The position numbers and the translations under genes are program-made. Under the pieces are notes generated by a model. The model had not been told where the DNA came from. It worked only from the letters and a program-made list of their open reading frames with translations, and searched no databases. Of a stretch of DNA of 37,361 nucleotides, positions 31,070 through 37,361 are shown piece after piece. The DNA is from Saccharopolyspora elongata. Lineage in GTDB: Bacteria > Actinomycetota > Actinomycetes > Mycobacteriales > Pseudonocardiaceae. How positions within the stretch are numbered: the first letter of the stretch is position 1; every line of letters begins with the position of its first letter. The DNA lies in the NCBI RefSeq assembly GCF_004348985.1, contig NZ_SMKW01000089.1, positions 1 through 37,361 of the forward strand. Direction: 5' to 3'.

Positions 31070-32326
31070 GTGGAAGCTGCAAGCCCCGAGACCGTCGGGT
31101 CCGACCGCCCGGAGCCGGTGTTGTTGACCGAACCCACCGATGGCGTACCGCCGGTGGTGGACACGCCTGCCGCGTTGAAAGCCGCCGCGGCCGCACTCGC
31201 CGCGGGGACCGGACCGGTCGCCGTGGACACCGAGCGCGCTTCGGGTTATCGCTACTCGCAACGCGCTTACCTGGTACAACTCCGCCGAGAGGGTGCCGGG
31301 ACCGTGCTCGTGGACCCGATCGCGCTGGACGGCGCGCTCGATCCGCTGCCGCCGGCGCTGGACGACACGGAGTGGGTGCTGCACGCGGCGTCCCAGGACC
31401 TGCCATGCCTGGCCGAGCTCGACCTCCGACCAGCGCGGTTGTTCGACACCGAGCTGGCCGGCCGGCTCGCCGGGTTCGAACGGGTGTCGCTGGGCACGCT
31501 CGTGGAACGCATGCTGGGCTACCGGCTGGAGAAGGGGCACAGCGCGGCGGACTGGTCCCGCCGACCGCTCCCCCAGGACTGGCTGGTGTACGCCGCCCTC
31601 GACGTGGAACTGCTGATCGCCCTGCGCGACGCGATGCGCGACGAGTTGGAGCGGCAGGGGAAGCTGGACTGGGCACACCAGGAGTTCGAGGCGGTCCGCA
31701 ACGCCGCACCCGCACCGCCGCGAGCAGAACCGTGGCGTCGCACGTCCGGGATTCACCGGCTGCGTAGTCCCCGGCAGCTCGCCGCCGTTCGAGCGCTGTG
31801 GGAAGCCCGCGACACCGTCGCCCGGGACCGAGATCTCGCGCCTGGCCGCGTGCTGCCGGACTCCTCGATCGTGCAAGCCGCACAGGCCAATCCGAAGACC
31901 GAGGCCGACCTGGTCGCCCTGCCGGTGTTCGGCGGGCGGCAGCAGCGGCGCCGGGCGTCGCTGTGGCTGCAGGCGCTGCGGGCGGCGCGTCGGCTGGAGA
32001 ACGACGAGCTGCCGGCACCGGCTTCGCCGCACGACGGGCCGCCTCCGACCAACCGGTGGAGCGACCGGGATCCCGACGCCGCGGCGCGGCTGTCCGCGGC
32101 GCGTTCGGCGCTGTCGAAGATCGCCGAGCGCCACCACCTGCCGGTGGAGAACCTGCTGCTCCCCGACCTGGTCCGGCGGACCTGCTGGATCCCGCCGGAA
32201 GACCGCAGCGTCACCGGCGTGACGGAACTGCTGCGCGACAAGGGTGCCCGCGAGTGGCAGATCGAGCTCACCGTGGAGGACCTGAGCAAGGCCCTCCACG
32301 CGACGCCCGCGGCAACGGCCGACTGA
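31070..32326 (+). CDS. rnd: Ribonuclease D (3'-5' exonuclease with HRDC)
   Basis: 418 residues. Exonuclease domain about 35-210 carries the DEDD-y residues: VAVDTERASGYRYSQ (Exo I), EWVLHAASQDLPCLAEL (Exo II) and VYAALDVELLIAL (Exo III Tyr and Asp). An HRDC domain follows (RQLAAVRALWEARDTVAR with RDLAPGRVLPDSSI), and the C-terminus repeats an HRDC-like pattern (LLPDLVRRTCW). It trims structured RNAs such as tRNA precursors. GTG start at 31070. Ends at a perfect 20-bp hairpin terminator. Confidence 0.92.
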   Translation: MEAASPETVGSDRPEPVLLTEPTDGVPPVVDTPAALKAAAAALAAGTGPVAVDTERASGYRYSQRAYLVQLRREGAGTVLVDPIALDGALDPLPPALDDTEWVLHAASQDLPCLAELDLRPARLFDTELAGRLAGFERVSLGTLVERMLGYRLEKGHSAADWSRRPLPQDWLVYAALDVELLIALRDAMRDELERQGKLDWAHQEFEAVRNAAPAPPRAEPWRRTSGIHRLRSPRQLAAVRALWEARDTVARDRDLAPGRVLPDSSIVQAAQANPKTEADLVALPVFGGRQQRRRASLWLQALRAARRLENDELPAPASPHDGPPPTNRWSDRDPDAAARLSAARSALSKIAERHHLPVENLLLPDLVRRTCWIPPEDRSVTGVTELLRDKGAREWQIELTVEDLSKALHATPAATAD

Positions 32327-32327
32327 G

Positions 32328-32370
32328 GCCTTCCGGGTGGCGGTTCGCGCCGAACCGCCACCCGGAAGGC
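32328..32370. terminator. Perfect 20-bp hairpin, bidirectional terminator
   Basis: Arm 32328-32347 is the exact reverse complement of 32351-32370 with loop CGC. It starts two bases after the rnd stop and ends five bases before the convergent TIGR03086 gene stop. No U-tract, as is common in high-GC actinomycetes. Confidence 0.85.
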
Positions 32371-32375
32371 GCCGC

Positions 32376-32924
32376 TCACGGATTGCGGCCGAGGAATGCG
32401 AGCATGCGGTCCTGCTCGGATGCGTTCTCGGCGATGGGCACCTCCGGACCGCAGACGCTCTTGTGCCGGATGTTGTCTCCCAGGGCGCGGGCATCGGCGA
32501 AAACCCTGGTGACCTCGTTCGCCGGCAGCGCCTCGTCCTGCCCGGTGGCCCTGGCGATGTCCCACCCGTGCACGAGCAGGTCGAAGCAGAGGAACCGGTC
32601 GATCGTCGCCTCGACGGTGGTGCGGCCGAACATCCCTTCGTACTCGCGGCCCGCCCGCTGCGGGTCGTCGAGCAGCGCCTGGGCCGCGTAGCGGGCCTCC
32701 AGCCACGCCCCCAGCGGGTCGTCGTCCACGACCTTCGCCAGGGTGATCGCCTCCCCGGCCCAGCCGGGGATGTCGCGGTGCACGTCGACGACGTGGCGCA
32801 GGACGTCCAACGCGGTCCAGCCCTCGCACGGGGACTGCGCCGACCACCCGCCGGCGGGCACCGCCTCGACGCGGCGGGTGAACTCGGTGGCCAGCGCGCG
32901 GTAGCGCTCGGAAGTTTCGCTCAT
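32376..32924 (-). CDS. TIGR03086 family metal-binding protein (DinB/mycothiol-type)
   Basis: 182 residues. Member of the DinB-like four-helix family that includes mycothiol-dependent maleylpyruvate isomerase. Metal-ligand His positions are visible in VLRHVVDVHRDIPG and in CFDLLVHGWDIARATG, and the N-terminus has the family segment WSAQSPCEGWTALDVLRHV. The function of TIGR03086 proteins is not established. ATG at 32924 (MSETSERY) is preferred; a GTG two codons upstream is possible. It is divergent from fadA and convergent with rnd. Confidence 0.85.
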   Translation of the reverse strand: MSETSERYRALATEFTRRVEAVPAGGWSAQSPCEGWTALDVLRHVVDVHRDIPGWAGEAITLAKVVDDDPLGAWLEARYAAQALLDDPQRAGREYEGMFGRTTVEATIDRFLCFDLLVHGWDIARATGQDEALPANEVTRVFADARALGDNIRHKSVCGPEVPIAENASEQDRMLAFLGRNP

Positions 32925-33057
32925 GCCCACAGCCTGCGCCGCGCCGCATCGCCTGTCGCGGGCGGATCCGGGATCGGCACGCGGGGTCCTCCCGGATTGG
33001 TCGCCGTCGGCGGTGCTGATCAGAATGTGAGACAGCCGACACGGTCCGCCCGCGTGG

Positions 33058-33102
33058 TTACCGACGGGTAATAAGCGCTAGAGTGCGGTTACCGGCCGGT
33101 AA
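33058..33102 (+). promoter_or_regulatory. Two palindromic operators around the fadA-fadB promoter
   Basis: TTACCGACGGGTAA (33058-33071, one mismatch from symmetry) and TTACCGGCCGGTAA (33089-33102, perfect) lie 31 bp apart centre to centre, three helical turns. TAGAGT (33079-33084) between them is a candidate -10. Such TTACC-n4-GGTAA sites are typical of TetR-type repressors; an acyl-CoA-responsive regulator of beta-oxidation is the obvious candidate, but no regulator gene is in the window. The fadA start is 52 bp downstream. Confidence 0.7.
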
Positions 33103-33153
33103 TCGACCGACGATCCGGCCAGCACCATCCACCAAGCCAGTGAGGAGCACGCC

Positions 33154-34395
33154 GTGGCCGCACCTGCGTCGGCACCCGCCGACAGCCGCAGCCGCCCAGC
33201 GGTTCGGGACGTGGTCTTCGTCGACGGCGTACGCACGCCGTTCGGCAAGGCCGGTTCGAAGGGCCAGTACGCCCAGACCCGCGCCGACGACATGGTCGTC
33301 AAGGTCATCCGGGAGCTGCTGCGGCGGCACCCGGAACTGCCGACGGAGCGCATCGACGAGGTCGCCATCGCCGCCACCACCCAGATCGGCGACCAGGGCC
33401 TGACCATCGGCCGCAGCGCGGCGCTGCTGGCCGGGCTGCCCAAGTCGGTCCCCGGCTTCGCCATCGACCGGATGTGCGCCGGTGCCATGACGGCCGTGAC
33501 CACCGTGTCCAGCGGCATCGCCTTCGGCGCCTACGACGTGGCGATCGCAGGCGGCGTCGAGCACATGGGCAACCACCCCATGGGCGAAGGCGTCGACCCC
33601 AACCCGCGCTTCGTCTCCGACAAGATCGTCGACCCGTCGGCGCTGATCATGGGCTCGACCGCGGAGAACCTGCACGACCGGTACCCGACGCTGACCAAGC
33701 AGCGCACCGACGCCTACGCCGCCCTGAGCCAGCAGCGCTACGACGAGGCGCTGCGGGCCGGGAAGATCACCCCGGACCTGGTCCCGGTGTCCACCCGCTC
33801 CGAGCAGGGCTGGGGCCTGGCCACCACCGACGAGCCGCCGCGCCCGGGCACCACCGTCGAGGCGCTCAGCGGCCTGAAGACGCCGTTCCGCCCGCACGGC
33901 CGGGTCACCCCGGGCAACGCCGCGGGCCTCAACGACGGCGCGACGGGCTGCCTGCTGGCCGACGCCGACACCGCGGCCGAGCTCGGCCTGCCGGTCGGGA
34001 TGCGGCTGGTCGGCTACTCCTTCGCCGGCGTCGAGCCCGAGGTCATGGGCGTCGGGCCGGTGCCCGCGACCGAGAAGGCGCTGCAGCGCGCCGGGCTGAG
34101 CATCGACGACATCGGCCTGTTCGAGATCAACGAGGCCTTCGCGGTCCAGGTGCTGGCGTTCCTGGAGCATTTCGGCATCGCCGACGACGACCCGCGGGTC
34201 AACCCGTGGGGCGGCGCGATCGCCTGCGGCCACCCGCTGGCCTCCTCCGGCGTGCGGCTGATGACGCAGCTGTCCCGGCACTTCGCCGAGCGCCCCGAGG
34301 TGCGCTACGGCATCACGACCATGTGCATCGGCTTCGGCATGGGCGGCACGGTCATCTGGGAGAACCCGAACTACAACGCTGGAGGCGAGCAGTGA
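33154..34395 (+). CDS. fadA: Acetyl-CoA C-acyltransferase (thiolase, beta-oxidation)
   Basis: 413 residues, beta subunit of the beta-oxidation complex. Catalytic residues: Cys108 in IDRMCAGAMTAV, His360 in AIACGHPLASSGVRLM and Cys391 in TMCIGFGMGG. It cleaves 3-ketoacyl-CoA with CoA. GTG start at 33154 with GAGGAG 6 nt upstream. The stop codon overlaps the fadB GTG (GTGA), so both subunits are made together. The regulatory gap upstream carries two palindromic operators. Confidence 0.93.
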   Translation: MAAPASAPADSRSRPAVRDVVFVDGVRTPFGKAGSKGQYAQTRADDMVVKVIRELLRRHPELPTERIDEVAIAATTQIGDQGLTIGRSAALLAGLPKSVPGFAIDRMCAGAMTAVTTVSSGIAFGAYDVAIAGGVEHMGNHPMGEGVDPNPRFVSDKIVDPSALIMGSTAENLHDRYPTLTKQRTDAYAALSQQRYDEALRAGKITPDLVPVSTRSEQGWGLATTDEPPRPGTTVEALSGLKTPFRPHGRVTPGNAAGLNDGATGCLLADADTAAELGLPVGMRLVGYSFAGVEPEVMGVGPVPATEKALQRAGLSIDDIGLFEINEAFAVQVLAFLEHFGIADDDPRVNPWGGAIACGHPLASSGVRLMTQLSRHFAERPEVRYGITTMCIGFGMGGTVIWENPNYNAGGEQ

Positions 34396-36542
34396 CCAAC
34401 GACTTCGCGGCGCTGTTCCCCGACGAAGTGGTGACCAAGGCGTTCACCCGGCTCGTCGACGTGCCCGGCCTGGCCGGCAAGCTCGCGCTGATCACCATCG
34501 ACAACGGCCACGACCACACCCGGCCGTCCACCTTCGGCCCCGGCGGCCTGACCAGCCTGAACGCCGCGCTGGACGAGGCGTTCGCCGCCGAGCCCGCGGC
34601 CATCGCGGTCACCGGCAAGCCGTTCGTGTTCGCCGTGGGCGCGGACCTCTCCGGCATCGGGCGGATCTCCGAGCGGGAGCACGCCCACCAGATCGCGCAG
34701 ACCGGGCACGACGTGTTCCGGCGGCTCACCGAGTCGAAGATCCCGACCTTCGCCTTCGTCAACGGCGCGACGCTCGGCGGCGGCCTGGAGCTGGCACTGT
34801 CCTGCCACTACCGGACGGTGGCGGCGAACGCCGGCGCCATCGCCTTCCCGGAGTGCTTCCTGGGCCTGTTCCCGGGTTGGGGCGGGACCCAGCTGCTGCC
34901 GAACCTGATCGGCCCGGACGCCGCGGTGACGGTGATCATCGAGAACGCGCTCAGCCAGAACCGGATGCTCAACCCGAAGAAGGCCCGGCAGCTGGGCATC
35001 TTCGACGAGCTGCTGGAGAGCCCGGACTTCTTGGAGGAGTCGCTGCGCTGGGCGGTCCGCGTGATCAACGGCGAGCAGGCCGTGACCCGCCCGGAGATCG
35101 ACCGCGGCAAGGCCTGGGACGACGCCGTCGCCCGCGCCAAGGGCATCGTCGAGGCGCGCACCCACGGTGCCTCCCCCGCGGTGACCAAGGCCGTCGAGCT
35201 GATCGAGCTGGCCCGCGGCAACGACCTGGACGCCGGCTACGCCGCCGAGACCGAGGCGCTGGCCGACGCGCTGATGTCCGACGAACTGCGCTCGGGGCTC
35301 TACTCCTTCGACCTGACGCAGAAGCGCGCCAAGCGGCCCGCCGGGGCGCCCGACAAGTCGCTGGCGCGCAACGTCACCAAGGTCGGCGTGGTCGGCGCCG
35401 GGCTGATGGCCGGTCAGCTGGCGCTGCTGTTCGTGCGCCGCCTCGAGGTGCCGGTGGTGATCACCGACATCGACCAGGAGCGCATCGATCGGGGCGTGGC
35501 CTACATCCACGGCGAGATCGACAAGCTCGCCGCCAAGGGCCGCCTGTCGGCGGACGCGGTGAACCGGCTCAAGGGGCTGGTCACCGGCTCGCTGGACAAG
35601 AAGGCGTTCGCCGACGCCGACTTCGTCATCGAGGCCGTCTTCGAGGAGATGTCGGTCAAGCAGCAGGTGTTCGCCGAGCTGGAGCAGTACGTCTCTCCCG
35701 AGGCGATCCTGGCCACCAACACCTCGTCGCTGTCGATCACCGAGATGGGTTCGAAGCTGAAGAACCCGGAGCGGGTCGTCGGCTTCCACTTCTTCAACCC
35801 GGTCGCGGTGCTGCCGCTGCTGGAGGTCGTGCGCGGCGAGCAGACCGATGACGCGGCGCTGGCGACCGCGTTCAAGGTCGGCAAGCAGCTGAAGAAGTCG
35901 TGCGTGCTGGTCAAGGACGCGCCGGCGTTCGTGGTGAACCGGCTGCTGACCCGGTTCATGGGCGAGGTCATCGCGACCATCGACGAGGGCACGCCGTTCG
36001 AGGTGGCCGACAACGCGCTGGAGCCGCTCGGCCTGCCGATGAGCCCGATGGTGCTGCTGCAGCTGGTCGGCCCGGCGGTCGCCCAGCACGTCAACGAGAC
36101 GATGCACGCGGCCTACCCGGGCCGGTTCGGGCTCAGCGACAACATGCAGCGGTTCGTCGCCGCGCGCAAGGCCGCGGTGTGGATCACCGACGAGTCCAGT
36201 CAGTCAGCGGCGCAAAGCGCCTCCGTGGGGGGCGGCGGTCGGGCGACGGGCGGGCAGGTCGTGGACCCCGAGGTCGCGGCGCTGTGGGAACAGGGCGACA
36301 AGCCGTCGACGTCCGAGCAGGTCCGCGACCGGGCGCTGAACGCGCTGGCCGAGGAGATCCGGATCATGCTCGACGAGGGCGTGGTCGTCGAGGCGCAGGA
36401 CATCGACCTGTGCATGCTGCTCGGCGCGGGCTGGCCGTTCTGGCTGGGCGGCATCACGCCCTACCTGGACCGGGCCGGCGTCTCGGAGAAGATCAACGGC
36501 AAGCGATTCCTCGCCCCGGGCGTGGCCTCCGTGCCCGCCTGA
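34392..36542 (+). CDS. fadB: 3-hydroxyacyl-CoA dehydrogenase/enoyl-CoA hydratase, alpha subunit
   Basis: 716 residues. N-terminal enoyl-CoA hydratase domain (about 20-290) with FVFAVGADLSGIGRIS and VNGATLGGGLELALSCHYR (oxyanion hole); then the NAD-binding domain from about 330 with VGVVGAGLMAGQLALLF, and the dehydrogenase residues in NTSSLSITEM and VGFHFFNPVAVLPLLEVV; C-terminal helical domain to the end. Acts with FadA in fatty-acid oxidation. GTG at 34392 has GGAGG 7 nt upstream. An oddity is a 20-residue Ser/Gly/Ala-rich stretch (about 602-621, SSQSAAQSASVGGGGRATGG) in a region where relatives, from memory, have only a short turn before VVDPEVA. Confidence 0.92.
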   Translation: MTNDFAALFPDEVVTKAFTRLVDVPGLAGKLALITIDNGHDHTRPSTFGPGGLTSLNAALDEAFAAEPAAIAVTGKPFVFAVGADLSGIGRISEREHAHQIAQTGHDVFRRLTESKIPTFAFVNGATLGGGLELALSCHYRTVAANAGAIAFPECFLGLFPGWGGTQLLPNLIGPDAAVTVIIENALSQNRMLNPKKARQLGIFDELLESPDFLEESLRWAVRVINGEQAVTRPEIDRGKAWDDAVARAKGIVEARTHGASPAVTKAVELIELARGNDLDAGYAAETEALADALMSDELRSGLYSFDLTQKRAKRPAGAPDKSLARNVTKVGVVGAGLMAGQLALLFVRRLEVPVVITDIDQERIDRGVAYIHGEIDKLAAKGRLSADAVNRLKGLVTGSLDKKAFADADFVIEAVFEEMSVKQQVFAELEQYVSPEAILATNTSSLSITEMGSKLKNPERVVGFHFFNPVAVLPLLEVVRGEQTDDAALATAFKVGKQLKKSCVLVKDAPAFVVNRLLTRFMGEVIATIDEGTPFEVADNALEPLGLPMSPMVLLQLVGPAVAQHVNETMHAAYPGRFGLSDNMQRFVAARKAAVWITDESSQSAAQSASVGGGGRATGGQVVDPEVAALWEQGDKPSTSEQVRDRALNALAEEIRIMLDEGVVVEAQDIDLCMLLGAGWPFWLGGITPYLDRAGVSEKINGKRFLAPGVASVPA

Positions 36543-36559
36543 CCGGCGATTCGCGGCCG

Positions 36560-36591
36560 ACGGGGCCGGGGCGTTTCCGCCCCGGCCCCGT
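36560..36591 (+). terminator. Terminator hairpin after fadB
   Basis: Perfect 14-bp stem ACGGGGCCGGGGCG (36560-36573) with CGCCCCGGCCCCGT (36578-36591), loop TTTC, 17 bp after the fadB stop. Confidence 0.8.
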
Positions 36592-36658
36592 TCGCGTGCG
36601 TGAGCTCGGGTGCCGCGTTCTGCCATGATGGAGCCGGACGGAGAAGAGGTGATGGCCG

Positions 36659-37240
36659 GTGACCGCGCTTGTCCGGCACGAACTGGGGCCGTTCACGATC
36701 GCCGACTGGCACGCGCTGCCCGCCCGGGAGGACGGGTCGCGCCTGGAGCTCATCGAGGGGTACTGGCTCGTGACGCCGCCGCCGACCGGGCAGCACCAGT
36801 GGGCCGAGAAGCGGATCATCTCGCACTTCGACCAGGCCATCACCTCGGCCGGGCGGACCGATCTCTACGCGGTCGGTGGCATCGGTATCGAGATCAGCAC
36901 GAGTTACCGCTCCGCCCTCATCGCCGACTTCGTCGTCCTCGACACGCCGCCCGTCGGCACGTCGTTCCAGCCCGGGAACGTCCTGCTCCTCGGCGAGATC
37001 TGGTCCCCGGGCAACACCTCCAGCGAGCAGCAGGAGAAGTTCCAGGCCTGCGAGCGAGCCGGCATCCCGTACTTCTGGAGCGTCGCCCAGGACCACGGCG
37101 GCCCCGTCGAACTCGCCGCCTACCGCCTCGAGAACGATCGCTACGTGTGCGACGCGACCGCGAAGGCCGGTCACGGGAGCGCGTGGATCACCGCCAGCCC
37201 GGTCCCGTTCGAACTCGATGTGACCTCGCTCCGGCTATAG
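36659..37240 (+). CDS. Uma2 family (DUF820) PD-(D/E)XK nuclease-like protein
   Basis: 193 residues. Carries the Uma2 nuclease core: FTIADWHALPAREDGSRLELIEGY, Asp90 in LIADFVVLD, Glu113 in GEIWSPGN and Lys127 in SSEQQEKF, then AGIPYFWSV. Uma2 proteins are abundant in actinomycetes; the biological target is unknown. GTG start at 36659 with a purine-rich GGAGAAGAGG upstream. The second IS copy is inserted at the 3' end: the stop codon TAG (37238-37240) uses T from the host and AG from the IS. The protein has normal length, so at most a few C-terminal residues were changed. Confidence 0.88.
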   Translation: MTALVRHELGPFTIADWHALPAREDGSRLELIEGYWLVTPPPTGQHQWAEKRIISHFDQAITSAGRTDLYAVGGIGIEISTSYRSALIADFVVLDTPPVGTSFQPGNVLLLGEIWSPGNTSSEQQEKFQACERAGIPYFWSVAQDHGGPVELAAYRLENDRYVCDATAKAGHGSAWITASPVPFELDVTSLRL

Positions 37241-37361
37241 CTTGTTGTTTAACCTGTGCGGTTTTGGTGTTGTTGGAGGGTGAGGTCGCGTTTGATGGTC
37301 TTGCCGACGTCGTGACGGGTGGCGCGATGCGTGTTGCGGGAACCGGGTGGGCGTCCGGGAC
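37239..37361 (-). mobile_element. Second IS copy, left end, cut by window edge
   Basis: 123 bp identical to bases 1-123, starting with the same 17-bp inverted repeat and in the same orientation as the first copy. The rest lies outside the window. Confidence 0.95.
37249..37361 (-). CDS. DDE transposase, C-terminal fragment (window edge)
   Basis: The last 37 codons of a transposase identical to the gene at 11-1450, including the basic tail and the conserved RHDVGKT segment. The gene continues beyond the window, so completeness cannot be judged. Confidence 0.9.
   Translation of the reverse strand, partial: PGRPPGSRNTHRATRHDVGKTIKRDLTLQQHQNRTG

Noticed and set aside
30272..32494. A 740-codon minus-strand open frame over the response regulator and rnd
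   Set aside because: No domain is recognisable and both genes beneath it are well supported on the plus strand.
37235..37242. Target-site duplication of the IS
   Set aside because: The bases flanking the right end of copy 1 (CAGC after 1562) and the left end of copy 2 (CTAT before 37239) belong to different insertions; the partner flanks lie outside the window.
1..37361. Interpretation of the window as a composite transposon
   Set aside because: The interior is ordinary chromosomal housekeeping content (heme, beta-oxidation, RNase D, ZapE) in conserved order, and the IS copies are most simply independent insertions.
1..37361. CRISPR arrays, tRNA or rRNA genes
   Set aside because: No regularly spaced direct repeats, no cloverleaf with a TTCRANY T-loop and no rRNA-like sequence was noticed on either strand; I could not run a dedicated scan.

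Overview
The window is very GC-rich, gene-dense DNA with frequent GTG starts and ATGA/GTGA stop-start overlaps. The genes point to a mycolate-less high-GC actinomycete of the Pseudonocardiaceae type; a Saccharopolyspora-like organism is my best guess, inferred from gene content and not from any database match. Pointers are the actinobacterial coproporphyrin-route heme genes (hemE, cgoX, chdC), DUF3000, a TIGR03086 protein, an ATP-dependent LigC-type ligase, and a hemE / DUF3000 / response regulator / RNase D / thiolase / fadB order recalling the whiI neighbourhood of Streptomyces.

Layout. 1-1562: complete insertion sequence with one DDE transposase and perfect 17-bp terminal inverted repeats; a second copy in the same orientation begins at 37239 and runs off the window. 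1589-5251 (-): ribose-type sugar ABC importer (lipoprotein, permease, double ATPase). 5476-10850: receptor-like Ser/Thr kinase with a PH-like tail, lactonase-family beta-propeller, ornithine aminotransferase, ZapE ATPase. 10944-18049 (+): a long, tightly packed run comprising a RibD-like reductase, an ECF sigma factor, a zinc-finger anti-sigma fused to an Asp23 domain, five further Asp23/AmaP-type genes, a tiny J-domain-like protein, then LigC ligase and a ketopantoate-reductase-like enzyme. 18065-24658: EamA exporter, alpha/beta-hydrolase-like lipoprotein, a 34-residue Cys-rich peptide, a small P-loop kinase, DUF4389 membrane protein, a small membrane protein and an AlkZ-like winged-helix protein. 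24704-29049: msrB, a VapBC toxin-antitoxin pair with a perfect operator palindrome, and the heme genes. 29266-37240: DUF3000, WhiI-like regulator, RNase D, DinB-like protein, the fadA-fadB beta-oxidation pair behind two palindromic operators, and a Uma2 nuclease whose stop codon is completed by the second IS copy.

How it works together. The centre of the window is a candidate envelope-stress module: the sigma factor and its Asp23-fused anti-sigma overlap, and the following genes encode the Asp23-like and membrane-anchor proteins they could control. The heme genes cover UroD, coproporphyrinogen oxidation and coproheme decarboxylation. Thiolase and FadB form the two subunits of a beta-oxidation complex.

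Beyond genes, a dispersed repeat family is visible in four copies (about 2641, 7242, 13460, 21643). All four lie directly 3' of a gene and in the sense orientation of that gene. The two long copies can fold into two hairpins whose arms differ by compensatory changes, so this is a candidate structured RNA or structured mobile repeat. No tRNA, rRNA or CRISPR was seen.
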